Positions 8,500 to 16,006 of a stretch of 38,252 nt of DNA are shown piece by piece. The notes beneath the pieces were generated by a model that was not told the origin of the DNA, did no database searches, and saw only the letters and a program-made list of their open reading frames with translations. Every line of letters begins with the position of its first letter. Positions within the stretch are counted from its first letter, which is position 1. The DNA is from Streptomyces sp. 150FB. GTDB lineage: Bacteria > Actinomycetota > Actinomycetes > Streptomycetales > Streptomycetaceae. The DNA is taken from contig NZ_JTHL01000001.1 of assembly GCF_000818195.1 (NCBI RefSeq), forward strand, positions 2,648,165-2,686,416. The letters are read 5' to 3'. The position numbers and the translations under genes are program-made.

Positions 8500-9405
8500 G
8501 TGACGATGACGGAGGGACGGCCCGGGCGGACGGCGGACGGTGCGGCCGTACGTACGCCGGGGCGGCGCCGCAGGTCCGAGCTGACCGCGTTCCTGCGCAG
8601 CCGCCGGGCCAGGGTGACGCCCGCCGATGTGGGCATGGCGCCCGGACTCCGGCGCCGTACGCCGGGTCTGCGCCGCGAGGAGGTCGCCCAGCTCTCCGGT
8701 GTCGGCGTCACCTGGTACACGTGGCTGGAGCAGGGCCGCCCGATCAACGCGTCGGCGCAGGTGCTCGACGCGATAGCCCGTACGCTCCGGCTCGACGGCC
8801 CGGAGCGGCAGCATCTCTACCACCTCGCCGAGGTACCGCAGGGCCCCGATCCGCAGGCGGACGCGGAGGGGTCGGAGGGGGTGGGCCCGGAGATCCAGGG
8901 CATCATCGACGCTCTCGAGCCGAATCCGGCCGTCGTGTACAACGAGCGGTACGACATCCTCGCCACCAACGGCGGCTACGACAGCCTGTTCTCCCCCCGC
9001 GCCGAGCGGTCGTCGTGCCCGCGCAACGCGCTGTGGACCCTTTTCCACATGCCGGAGTGCGACTATCCGCTGGTCCACCCGGAGCGGGAGCTGCCGATGA
9101 TGGTGGCGACGATGCGCAGCGCGTACGGACGCCATGTCGGCGAGCCCGTATGGGAGTCCTTCATTCAGCGGCTGTCGGCGGCCAGTACGGCCTTCGCCGA
9201 ACTGTGGGAGGGCGGGGACGTGGTCCAGCCGGGGCCCCGGGTGAAGGCCTTCCAGCACCCCGCCGTGGGGGAGATAGGCATGACGTCGGTGTCCCTGGCG
9301 GTCAACGGGATGCCGGGGTGCCGGATCGTCGTCTACACACCGAGCGGCGACGAGAGCCGCCGTCGCGTCGCGCTGCTCAGCGAACTGCGGAACCAGGGCG
9401 CTTGA
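8500..9405 (+). CDS. XRE-family transcriptional regulator with MmyB-like ligand-binding domain
   Basis: About 301 aa. The N-terminal helix-turn-helix (about 20-95) carries RTPGLRREEVAQLSGVGVTWYTWLEQGR, here cited by its ends RTPGLRREEVAQLSG and TWYTWLEQGR, the exact signature of the MmyB-type XRE group. The C-terminal two-thirds (EPNPAVVYNERYDILATN, then LFHMPECD and GRHVGEPVW) is the PAS-like MmyB domain, thought to bind a small hydrophobic ligand. GGGGAAGG at 8483-8490 sits 9 nt before GTG 8500, so I chose that start; ATG 8491, GTG 8494 and ATG 8506 are alternatives in frame. It is divergent from the MFS exporter, which it probably regulates. Confidence 0.9.
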   Translation: MTMTEGRPGRTADGAAVRTPGRRRRSELTAFLRSRRARVTPADVGMAPGLRRRTPGLRREEVAQLSGVGVTWYTWLEQGRPINASAQVLDAIARTLRLDGPERQHLYHLAEVPQGPDPQADAEGSEGVGPEIQGIIDALEPNPAVVYNERYDILATNGGYDSLFSPRAERSSCPRNALWTLFHMPECDYPLVHPERELPMMVATMRSAYGRHVGEPVWESFIQRLSAASTAFAELWEGGDVVQPGPRVKAFQHPAVGEIGMTSVSLAVNGMPGCRIVVYTPSGDESRRRVALLSELRNQGA

Positions 9406-9512
9406 TACGACAGTCGCCGTCCCTGCCTTCCTTCCCTCCGCGTGAGGTTCACGCCCTGACAGCGGCCGATCCCGATGCTCGAAAACGACCCGGCCGTCGG
9501 ACAGGGGCACCC

Positions 9513-9543
9513 TTGACAAGGCCCGCCACCCGCCGCGTACGTT
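9513..9543 (+). promoter_or_regulatory. Candidate promoter for the leader peptide and monooxygenase
   Basis: A consensus TTGACA (9513-9518) is followed after 19 bp by TACGTT (9538-9543, fitting TAnnnT). It lies about 115 bp before the leader ORF. Between them is a perfect 8-bp hairpin (GCGCCGCG 9602-9609 with 9613-9620). Confidence 0.45.
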
Positions 9544-9656
9544 CGTCCCACACGATCTGGAGCGGCCGAGAGACCTGGCTCGTCGAAGCCGCGGCAGCCA
9601 CGCGCCGCGATCCGCGGCGCTGTCGGTTGCTGACACCAGGAGCGATGGGAGTCATC

Positions 9657-9764
9657 GTGAGGGCATCGCACGTCAGGCCGGTCCGCACCGCGGTTCCGCT
9701 GCCGGTCTGGACGAAGCGTCGGCACGTGGACCTGTGCCGTACCCACGCCTCCCTCTGTCGCTGA
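9657..9764 (+). CDS. Cys-ending leader peptide of the actinobacterial sulfur-gene type
   Basis: GTG 9657 has GGGAG 5 nt upstream; an in-frame ATG at 9645 with AGGAG only 2 nt away is an alternative. The 35-aa product ends TKRRHVDLCRTHASLCR and then TGA. The RRHxDLCRxxxxxCR ending is the hallmark of short leader peptides found before sulfur-assimilation and sulfur-acquisition genes in Streptomyces and relatives, where late Cys codons are thought to sense charged tRNA-Cys. Codons for the two Cys are TGC and TGT. The ORF is 160 nt upstream of the monooxygenase at 9924. In that gap a 6-bp GGCACC/GGTGCC stem and a hairpin at 9895-9910 (TCACCG/CGGTGA) near the next start could mediate control, but no U-tract is seen. 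Confidence 0.65.
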   Translation: MRASHVRPVRTAVPLPVWTKRRHVDLCRTHASLCR

Positions 9765-9923
9765 CCGTTCGGCTCCAGCTTCCCCGCCCTTCCTGACAGG
9801 CCCCGCCGCGGGCACCCCTCCGGTGCCTGGCCGCGCCCTGTTCCGGCACGCACGGGTGTTCGCCCTGCCCCCCGAAATCTGCACCACCGAGATGTCACCG
9901 GCATCGGTGAGAATGGATGAATC

Positions 9924-11237
9924 GTGACCGCGAAGCGGCCCAGGACGCTGAAAACCGTAACCGGAGCCGGCGGTACGTCGGAGACCTACGATCTGGCGAT
10001 CGATCCGACCCGGTCCACACTGGACACCGCTCTGCGGGTGGCGAAGCTCGCCGAGGACGCGAGGATCGACGCGCTGTTCACCGCCGACCTGCTCAGCTTC
10101 GGCGCCCAGGGCGCCATCGGGTCGCAGGAACCGCTGGTCTTCGTATCGGCGCTGAGCCAGGTGACGTCGCGGATCGGGCTGATCGCCACGGTCTCGACCA
10201 CCTTCCACCACCCCTTCAACCTGGCCCGGTTGTTCGGAACCCTCGATCACGTCAGCAACGGGCGGGCCGCCTGGAACCTGGTGACCTCCTCGATCGGCGA
10301 GGAGAACTTCGGGCCGGGCGACCTGCCCAGCCCGGAGGAGCGTTACGCGCGTGCGGCGGAGACCCTCGATGTGGTCAACGCGCTCTGGGACAGTTGGGAA
10401 CCAGGCGCGCTCACCGTCGGCGCCGACGGAAAGGCCGTACTGCACCGCGACCGGGTGCACCCGATCAACCACTCCGGCCGGTTCTTCACCGTGGCGGGTC
10501 CGCTGAACATCCCGCCGCTGCCGCAGCGGCGTCCGGTGCAGATCCAGGCGGGGCAGTCCGAGGCGGGCACGGCTCTGGGCGCCCGCTACGCCGAGATCGT
10601 CTTCACCTCGCTCCCCACCCTCGACATCGCCGTGGACTTCACCCGGAAGATCCGTGGCCAGGCCGAGCGGCTCGGACGGGCCGGCGGACTGCCGCTGATC
10701 TTCAGCTCGTTCCACGCGACGTACGGTGCGACCGAGGAGGAGGCGCGGCGGCTCGTACGCGAGCGGCGCGAGTCGATCGACTTCGAACGCGGCCGCGCCC
10801 AGGTGGCCGACATGCTCGGCGGCGGGGTCGACCTGTCGGACCTGCCGCTCGACAAAAAACTGCCGGAGAGCCTGCTGCCCGACGTCACCTCGGTGAACCG
10901 CCGTCGCGGCCGGGTCGACATCTTCGCCGGATACGTACGCCAGGGCTACACGCTGCGGGAACTCGTCATCGCGGCCCAGGACACCGGCCATTGGGCCGTC
11001 GCCGGCACACCCGAGCAGCTCGCCGACGCCGTCGAGGAGCGGTTCCGGGCAGGCGTCCTGGACGTGATCTCGCTGAGCGGCCTCGCGGACCCGCGCCAGC
11101 ACGACTTCGTCGTCAACGGTCTGCTGCACGAGCTGCGCAAACGAAAGATCGTCACCGACGACTACACGGGCACCACCCTGCGCGAAAACCTCGGCCTCGA
11201 ACTACCCGCCCGCGCCGCGGCGCCGGTTCAGGTCTGA
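9924..11237 (+). CDS. LLM-class FMN-dependent monooxygenase, NtaA/SnaA/DszA group
   Basis: 437 aa TIM-barrel flavin enzyme. Family motifs are seen in FHHPFNLARLFGTLDHVSNG and RAAWNLVTSS, followed by EENFG and a later PQRRPVQIQAGQSEAG, the typical flavin/barrel segment of the NtaA/SnaA/DszA/DmoA subgroup. These enzymes use FMNH2 supplied by a separate reductase, plus O2, to cleave C-S or C-N bonds in sulfones, sulfides or chelators; no reductase is encoded nearby. The Cys-ending leader peptide upstream points to a role in acquiring sulfur from an organosulfur compound. Start GTG 9924 is the first reasonable one; its Shine-Dalgarno is weak, and a hairpin (9895-9910) overlaps the only GGTGAG upstream. 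The convergent terminator at 11293-11325 follows. Confidence 0.9.
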   Translation: MTAKRPRTLKTVTGAGGTSETYDLAIDPTRSTLDTALRVAKLAEDARIDALFTADLLSFGAQGAIGSQEPLVFVSALSQVTSRIGLIATVSTTFHHPFNLARLFGTLDHVSNGRAAWNLVTSSIGEENFGPGDLPSPEERYARAAETLDVVNALWDSWEPGALTVGADGKAVLHRDRVHPINHSGRFFTVAGPLNIPPLPQRRPVQIQAGQSEAGTALGARYAEIVFTSLPTLDIAVDFTRKIRGQAERLGRAGGLPLIFSSFHATYGATEEEARRLVRERRESIDFERGRAQVADMLGGGVDLSDLPLDKKLPESLLPDVTSVNRRRGRVDIFAGYVRQGYTLRELVIAAQDTGHWAVAGTPEQLADAVEERFRAGVLDVISLSGLADPRQHDFVVNGLLHELRKRKIVTDDYTGTTLRENLGLELPARAAAPVQV

Positions 11238-11292
11238 CACACGTGGGGCACGTTCACCCTCGCCGCTGACAACGAACTCGCCGCTGACAACG

Positions 11293-11325
11293 AAAAGCGC
11301 CGCACATCCTGGGATGTGCGGCGCT
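11293..11325. terminator. Bidirectional terminator between monooxygenase and tRNA-Ala copy 2
   Basis: A 14-bp perfect stem (AGCGCCGCACATCC 11296-11309 with 11312-11325) has a 2-nt loop. It is flanked by AAAA on the plus-strand left side, so the minus-strand transcript ends in UUUU after the stem. It serves the minus-strand tRNA and may also stop the plus-strand monooxygenase transcript. Just before it, a 17-bp unit ending GCCGCTGACAACGAA is repeated in tandem (about 11260-11294). Confidence 0.8.
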
Positions 11326-11335
11326 CTCATCGGGG

Positions 11336-11408
11336 TGGAGCTAAGGAGAATTGAACTCCTGACCTCCTGCATGCCATGCAGGCGCTCTACCAACTGAGCT
11401 ATAGCCCC
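11336..11408 (-). tRNA. tRNA-Ala (anticodon GGC), copy 2
   Basis: The same 73-nt cloverleaf as 6285-6357 with no differences, including G3-U70 and anticodon GGC. Identity extends one base further on each side (75 bp in all) and then stops. A terminator follows at 11293-11325 and a candidate promoter precedes it at 11452-11481. Confidence 0.97.
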
Positions 11409-11451
11409 GCGTGTCCTTCGCGCTCCGCGTTCCGCGCTGCGAACAAGAAGA

Positions 11452-11481
11452 ACTTTAGCCTGCGACCTGCCGGATCGTGAA
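11452..11481 (-). promoter_or_regulatory. Candidate promoter of tRNA-Ala copy 2
   Basis: Minus-strand TTCACG (11476-11481), an 18-bp spacer and TAAAGT (11452-11457, TAnnnT) lie about 44 bp before the tRNA 5' end. The -35 element forms the loop of a 7-bp hairpin (GCCGGAT 11469-11475 with ATCCGGC 11482-11488). That hairpin could be a weak terminator for the phosphatase gene upstream. Confidence 0.4.
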
Positions 11482-11511
11482 ATCCGGCTCCGCGGGCGCC
11501 CGCCAGGGCGT

Positions 11512-12165
11512 TCAGTCGTCGTCGCCGAGTACCGGCTCCGGGAGTGTGCCGGCGTTGTGTTCCATCAGACGCCAGCCGCGCGCGCCCTCGCCGAGGATCG
11601 ACCAGCAGCAGTTGGCGAGGCCGCCGAGGCTCTCCCAGTGGTGGCTCTCCAGCCCCAGAATCCGGCCGATCGCGGTACGGATCGCGCCGCCATGGCTGAC
11701 CACGACCAGCGTGCCGTCGTCAGGCAGCAGCTCGGCGTGGCGGAGCACCACGGGAGCGGCCCGGTCGGCGGTCTCGGTCTCCAGCTCGCCGCCGCCGCGC
11801 CGCACGGGCTCGCCGCGCTTCCAGGCCGCGTACTCCTCGCCGTACCTGGCCATGATCTCGTCGTTGGTCAGGCCCTGCCAGACCCCGGCGAAGGTCTCGC
11901 GGAGCCCGGCGTCGTACTCGATGCCCAGGCCCGTGACAGTGGCAAGCTCGGCGGCCGTCGCCGCGGCCCGCTGAAGGTCGGAGGCGACGATCGCGTCCGG
12001 CTTCAGCGAGGCCAGCAGCCGGGCGGCCCTGCGTGCCTGGGCGATGCCCTCCGCTGTCAGCTCGATGTCCGTGGAACCCTGGAAACGGCTCTCCAGATTC
12101 CATGGCGTCTGGCCGTGCCGCCACAGGACGATGCGGCGGCCTCTGCCGCGTTTGGTGCCGTTCAG
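11512..12165 (-). CDS. Histidine phosphatase (phosphoglycerate-mutase-like), apparent CTG start
   Basis: 217 aa when read from CTG 12165. The catalytic RHG motif is in IVLWRHGQTPWNLE near residue 17. A second half motif, LVVVSHGGAIRTAIGRILGL, contains the other active-site His. ELTAEGIAQARRAARLL and ASDLQRAAATA are also typical of the phosphoglycerate-mutase-like phosphatase clade. No ATG, GTG or TTG exists in frame before the RHG motif: the upstream in-frame stop is TGA and the only candidate is CTG, overlapping the rsfS stop as CTGA. The first ATG (11853) would remove the active site. The enzyme probably dephosphorylates a small phosphorylated metabolite; the substrate is unknown. It is co-transcribed with rsfS. 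Confidence 0.85.
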   Translation of the reverse strand: MNGTKRGRGRRIVLWRHGQTPWNLESRFQGSTDIELTAEGIAQARRAARLLASLKPDAIVASDLQRAAATAAELATVTGLGIEYDAGLRETFAGVWQGLTNDEIMARYGEEYAAWKRGEPVRRGGGELETETADRAAPVVLRHAELLPDDGTLVVVSHGGAIRTAIGRILGLESHHWESLGGLANCCWSILGEGARGWRLMEHNAGTLPEPVLGDDD

Positions 12166-12602
12166 CTCAGCTCACCGTCCGCGTCGCCGGCCGTCCCGGT
12201 CAGCTCGGCGTGCTCCTGCGCCTTGCCGCGCGTCTTCACGGCGTCCTCCGGCAGCGGAAGCTCGGGGCAGTCCTTCCACAGCCTTTCGAGCGCGTAGAAG
12301 ACGCGCTCCTCGCTGTGCTGCACATGGATGACGATGTCGACGTAGTCGAGGAGGATCCAGCGGGCGTCACGGTCGCCCTCACGGCGCACCGGCTTGACAC
12401 CGAGCTCCTTCTGGAGCCGCTCCTCGATCTCGTCGACGATCGACTTGACCTGGCGGTCGTTGGGCGCCGAGGCGAGCAGGAAGGCGTCCGTGATGGACAG
12501 CACATCGCTCACGTCGTACGCGATGATGTCGTGCCCGAGCCGGTCCGCGGCTGCCTGGGCGGCGGCGTTGACGAGCTCGATGGAGCGATCAGTAGCGGTC
12601 AC
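12162..12602 (-). CDS. rsfS: Ribosome silencing factor RsfS (Iojap/YbeB family)
   Basis: 146 aa from GTG 12602. It carries the Iojap/RsfS core: DIIAYDVSDVLSITDAFLLA, then SAPNDRQVKSIVDEIEE, RREGDRDARWILLDYVDI and VIHVQHSEERVFYALERLW. RsfS binds ribosomal protein L14 on the free 50S subunit and blocks subunit joining when translation must slow. The reading can be extended to GTG 12659, but the extension lacks family character and 12602 gives the usual VTATDRSIELVN start; GAAAG lies about 9 nt upstream. The acidic tail past the domain is an actinobacterial feature. Its stop overlaps the phosphatase start by 4 nt, so the two genes are coupled. A strong terminator (12683-12717) separates it from the LCP gene. 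Confidence 0.95.
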   Translation of the reverse strand: MTATDRSIELVNAAAQAAADRLGHDIIAYDVSDVLSITDAFLLASAPNDRQVKSIVDEIEERLQKELGVKPVRREGDRDARWILLDYVDIVIHVQHSEERVFYALERLWKDCPELPLPEDAVKTRGKAQEHAELTGTAGDADGELS

Positions 12603-12682
12603 AAGCAGGCTTTCGTCGGCGGTCGTGGAGATGCCAAGGATCTCACGGCCCGCCGACAACCCTTACATCCATTTACCGCACA

Positions 12683-12717
12683 GGCGGCCCGGGGCTGCTG
12701 TGAAGCCCCGGGCCGCC
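12683..12717 (-). terminator. Terminator between LCP gene and rsfS
   Basis: A 14-bp perfect GC-rich stem (GGCGGCCCGGGGCT 12683-12696 with 12704-12717) has a 7-nt loop. It lies 30 bp after the LCP stop on the minus strand. There is no U-run. Confidence 0.7.
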
Positions 12718-12746
12718 CGGCGTCCGACCGTGGTCGACGGGGTCCG

Positions 12747-14612
12747 TCAGCCGGCCTTGTAGTCCCCGCCGAGGACCACGGAGACGTCGGCGTTCGCCGC
12801 CGGCTTGCCCGACTTCACCGCACTCGTCGGCAGACCGAGGGTCTTCGCGACCTCGACCGCCTGCGGTTTGTTCTTCGCGTCACCGTATGTGACCTGCGAA
12901 GACGTCAACGTGGCCGCCGTACCGGAGTCCACGAACGTGTAGCCCGCGTTGACCAGCGCGATCCGCGCGGATTCCTTCGCGCCCTGGTTCCCGCTGGCGT
13001 TCTGGACACCGATACGGAGGGTGTCGCCCGGCTCAGGAGCGCTGACCGAACCGCCCAGGATGTCCTTCACCACACTGTTCGTGGCCTGCTCGCTGAGCGT
13101 GCCGTCCGGCTGGACGGGCAGGACGGTGGTCTTGTAGTCACCCTCCTTGGCCTGCTTGGCGAGCTTGGCCAGGGACGCGCCGAGATCGGCCTCAGTCAGG
13201 GACGGGTCGAGGATCTGCGCCAGCGACTCGACCGTGGTCGTCGCCGCCTTGGGGTCGTCCGACATCTTCCGCAGCACGCCCTGGAGCACCTGCCCGAACC
13301 GGTTCAACTGCGCGGCCTCGGACTCCCCCGGGCCGCGGTACGTGGCGTAGGCGACGGCCATCTTCCCGCTGAGCGTCTGGTTCTCGCCCTTCTTCACCAG
13401 CGGGGGGTCGCCCTTCTTCGTGTCGGGCACATCCGTGTCGGTGTTCAGGTCGATGTTGCCGACCTGCTCGACGAGGTTGTCCAGATACGGGGTGTCCAGC
13501 CGCCAGGTGCCGGTGACCTGCGTACCGAGCAGGGTGCCGATCGCCTGCCGGGTACCGTCGGAGCCGTCGTCGTCGACGGACTTTCCGAGGGTGGTGGTCG
13601 TCCCGTCGTCGTTCGCCACGGCGAGCGAGTTCGGCAGCAGGATCGTGGTGCCCTGGCCGGTGGTCTCGTTGTTGACCAGCAGCGCCGTCGAGGTGCCCTT
13701 CTGCTTCGTGTTGTGCAGATGGATCACTATGACGTCACGCTTCTGGGGCCCTGTGACGGCGTTCTGCTTCTTGTCCGCGCTCCCGGTCCCGGGCAGTTTG
13801 CCCGCGTACCAGAGGTAGCCGACGCCCCCGACGAGTGCCAGGGCTATGACGACGACCAGCGCGACGACGCGGTTACGGCCCTTGCGCCGGGCCTCCTCGC
13901 GCCGCTCGGAACGGCTCTCGCTGAACTTGAGCCAGTCGATGACGTCCTCGGAGTCGGCGTCCGGCTCCTCGATGAAGGAGAACTGCTCGGTCCGGTAGGC
14001 CGAGTCGGAGTCGGGGTCCGCCGCGTCCGAGTCGGAAGCGGGGGCCACCGGCACCTGCTTCCGCTGCTGCTCCGGCGGGGCGGCGCGGCGCTGCCCGGGG
14101 ACGGCCGCGCGGTCCGCCTGGGGCTGCTGTTGCTGCGGCTGCTGCTGTTGCTGTTGCTGTTGCTGCGGGATGTCCCATTGCTGCTGCGCGGTGTCGACGA
14201 CGGGCTGCTGGCCCGTCTCGTACACCGGCTGCTGGCCCGTGTCGTACGCAGGCTGCTGGCCCGTGTCGTAGCCGTAGTTGTCGTAGCCGGGGCTCTGCTG
14301 CTGACCGGACTGCTGGGGCTGGGCGTACGGGTCGTACTGCTGGTGCTGCTGGGGCTGTTGGTACTGCTGCTGCGGTTGCTGCTGCTGGGCGTACGGGTCG
14401 TAGCCGTACCCCTGCTGTTGCTGGTGCTGGTCCTGTTGCGGCTGCCCGTACGCGTCGTACTGCTGGTGCTGCTGCGGTTGTTGCTGTTGCTGTTGCTGTT
14501 GCTGCGGCTGCTGGTACACCGGCTGCCCGTACTCGTCGTACCCGACGATCTGCGGCTGCTGCTGGTCGCGATAGGGGTCGTACGGGTCATACGGCTGCTG
14601 TCGGTCGTTCAC
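12747..14612 (-). CDS. LCP (LytR-CpsA-Psr) family cell-wall polymer transferase with Gln-rich head
   Basis: 621 aa. Residues 1-165 are a low-complexity cytoplasmic head of Gln runs with YDPY, YDTGQQP and YGQP repeats. Next are an acidic/basic linker, one membrane helix (about 249-266, VVALVVVIALALVGGV), an extracellular LCP-like domain (about 293-500) and a LytR_C domain (about 530-618, starting DTLRIGVQNASGNQGA). LCP enzymes transfer undecaprenyl-linked glycopolymers onto peptidoglycan. The position between nadD and rsfS matches S. coelicolor SCO2578, which I recall as PdtA, the transferase for polydiglycosylphosphate needed for spore-wall integrity; orthology is inferred from synteny. By my alignment the usual IPRD motif reads LPNS here, so a conserved Arg is missing. 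Start GTG 14612 lies 22 bp after the nadD stop. Confidence 0.85.
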   Translation of the reverse strand: MNDRQQPYDPYDPYRDQQQPQIVGYDEYGQPVYQQPQQQQQQQQQPQQHQQYDAYGQPQQDQHQQQQGYGYDPYAQQQQPQQQYQQPQQHQQYDPYAQPQQSGQQQSPGYDNYGYDTGQQPAYDTGQQPVYETGQQPVVDTAQQQWDIPQQQQQQQQQPQQQQPQADRAAVPGQRRAAPPEQQRKQVPVAPASDSDAADPDSDSAYRTEQFSFIEEPDADSEDVIDWLKFSESRSERREEARRKGRNRVVALVVVIALALVGGVGYLWYAGKLPGTGSADKKQNAVTGPQKRDVIVIHLHNTKQKGTSTALLVNNETTGQGTTILLPNSLAVANDDGTTTTLGKSVDDDGSDGTRQAIGTLLGTQVTGTWRLDTPYLDNLVEQVGNIDLNTDTDVPDTKKGDPPLVKKGENQTLSGKMAVAYATYRGPGESEAAQLNRFGQVLQGVLRKMSDDPKAATTTVESLAQILDPSLTEADLGASLAKLAKQAKEGDYKTTVLPVQPDGTLSEQATNSVVKDILGGSVSAPEPGDTLRIGVQNASGNQGAKESARIALVNAGYTFVDSGTAATLTSSQVTYGDAKNKPQAVEVAKTLGLPTSAVKSGKPAANADVSVVLGGDYKAG

Positions 14613-14634
14613 CGGTGGGTGCCCCTCTCCGTGG

Positions 14635-15264
14635 TCACTCGCCGCGATACAACTGGCGCTTGTCGATGTAACGCACCACACCGTCCGGGACCAAGTACCA
14701 GACCGGATCGCCCTTGGCGACCCTCGCCCGGCAGCCGGTCGACGAGATCGCCAGCGCCGGCACCTCCACCAGGGAGACGCCACCCTGGGGCAGCCCGTCG
14801 GCCGTCAGATCATGCCCCGGCCGGGTGACGCCGATGAAATGGGCCAGCGAGAACAGCTCTTCGTGATCACGCCAGCTCAGGATCTGCGAGAGCGCGTCGG
14901 CTCCCGTGATGAAGAAGAGGTCGGCATCGTCGTTGAGCGCGCGTAGATCGCGCAGGGTGTCGATCGTGTACGTCGCGCCACCGCGGTCGATGTCGATACG
15001 GCTGACCGAGAACTGCGGGTTCGAGGCTGTCGCGATGACCGTCATCAGATAGCGGTCCTCCGCGGGGGAGACCGCCTTCTCGCTCTTCTGCCAGGGCTGC
15101 CCTGTTGGTACGAACATCACCTCGTCGAGGTGGAACAGGGACGCCACTTCACTGGCCGCCACGAGGTGTCCATGATGGATCGGGTCGAAGGTCCCACCCA
15201 TCACGCCGAGTCGGCGTCTGCCGCGACCGGATCCGGCGCCGGTAGGCACTTGCTGCTCTCCCAT
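14635..15264 (-). CDS. nadD: Nicotinate-mononucleotide adenylyltransferase
   Basis: 209 aa. The nucleotidyltransferase signature [18 protein letters not shown] has both the GGTFDPxHxGH residues for ATP binding and catalysis. [28 protein letters not shown] is the C-terminal ISSTxxR motif region (here quoted from [10 protein letters not shown]). It converts NaMN plus ATP to deamido-NAD in NAD synthesis. Start ATG 15264 gives a short polar head (MGEQQVPTG) before the domain; the long in-frame reading to 15531 is basic low-complexity sequence from another gene region. It is transcribed with the LCP gene 22 bp downstream. Confidence 0.96.
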   Translation of the reverse strand: MGEQQVPTGAGSGRGRRRLGVMGGTFDPIHHGHLVAASEVASLFHLDEVMFVPTGQPWQKSEKAVSPAEDRYLMTVIATASNPQFSVSRIDIDRGGATYTIDTLRDLRALNDDADLFFITGADALSQILSWRDHEELFSLAHFIGVTRPGHDLTADGLPQGGVSLVEVPALAISSTGCRARVAKGDPVWYLVPDGVVRYIDKRQLYRGE

Positions 15265-15317
15265 GCGTCCAGAGCCTACTGGCACAGGGTTACGACCCGG
15301 TCCCGGCGGTCGCCGCC

Positions 15318-15482
15318 TCAGCGGTCGCGGTTGAATCGGGTCGTGATCCAGAGCAGCAGGAGGAGCCCGAACAGCGCGCCGCCTCCGGTGAGGTAGGGGC
15401 TCAGGCTCTCGTGGTTCCCGCCGTGTTCGGCGCCCTCGGCGAGAGTGACCAGGTGGGCGGCGGCGGTGCCGGTGAGACTCAT
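15318..15482 (-). CDS. 54-aa single-pass membrane protein, function unknown
   Basis: ATG 15482 to TGA 15318. It begins [20 protein letters not shown], has one membrane segment ([18 protein letters not shown], about 33-50) and ends in a short basic tail (NRDR). Codon third positions are strongly G/C and the frame ends cleanly 53 bp before nadD. A small membrane protein occupies this slot in related genomes, to my recollection. The short His/Glu-containing N-terminal half is predicted outside the membrane by the positive-inside rule. No functional motif is visible. Confidence 0.7.
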   Translation of the reverse strand: MSLTGTAAAHLVTLAEGAEHGGNHESLSPYLTGGGALFGLLLLLWITTRFNRDR

Positions 15483-15565
15483 CTTCAGCAGTACCTATTC
15501 GTCGGGGAGTCGCGGGAGACTTCGCACACATCGTATGCGGGCGCCTCTCGGAGGCTCACGCCGAC

Positions 15566-15853
15566 TCAGTTGTTCTCGCTGTTGTCCCTGCCGGCGGCAC
15601 TGCCGACCTCGGTGGGAACCTCGCTGCGAGCCTCGCCGCCGACCTCACCGCCGACCTCGCCACGCGCCTCACCACCGGTGGCCTTGCCGGTGCCGCGACC
15701 GCTCTCGCTCCCGTCGCTCCGGTAGCCGCGCAGCAGGAACCACGCGAGGAGAACGACCCCGACCATCGAGCCGAGCAGGACGATCCGCAGCGTGTAGCCG
15801 GGTCCCTGCTGGTCGGACGCGGCGGCGGCGAGCCATGTGGCTGATTCCGGCAT
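15566..15853 (-). CDS. 95-aa membrane protein with Gly-Glu repeat tail, function unknown
   Basis: Residues 22-42 (LRIVLLGSMVGVVLLAWFLL) form one membrane segment, followed by RGYRSDGSES. A repetitive tail (GEARGEVGGEVGGEARSEV) is encoded by a 12-bp-like tandem repeat at about 15600-15680. GAGGAG lies about 11 nt before ATG 15853. It is 83 bp upstream of the 54-aa membrane protein on the same strand, so the two probably form an operon leading into nadD. The function is not recognisable. Confidence 0.65.
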   Translation of the reverse strand: MPESATWLAAAASDQQGPGYTLRIVLLGSMVGVVLLAWFLLRGYRSDGSESGRGTGKATGGEARGEVGGEVGGEARSEVPTEVGSAAGRDNSENN

Positions 15854-16006
15854 AGCGGGTGCACTCCTCGGTCTTCGTCCGGCCGGTGCCCCCGGGTCGT
15901 CCCCGGGGAAAGTCGGCCCCAGCCCCCCGCCACACGGTAGCCCCAGCGCCTAGGCTGGGTGCGGTCAGGGGGACGAGCCATGGACTCGTACGAACAGGGG
16001 ATATCG

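Noticed and set aside
9913..9927. Five-codon ATG ORF overlapping the monooxygenase GTG
   Set aside because: It is too short to judge; the overlap may be chance and the Cys-ending leader is a better regulatory ORF.
12033..14828. Long plus-strand ORF with poly-Leu runs that look like membrane helices
   Set aside because: The Leu runs are the antisense of Gln codons in the LCP head; there is no ribosome site and no real domain.
14635..15531. Longer nadD reading from 15531
   Set aside because: The extra 89 codons are Arg/Pro low complexity and overlap the 54-aa gene; the domain starts properly from ATG 15264.
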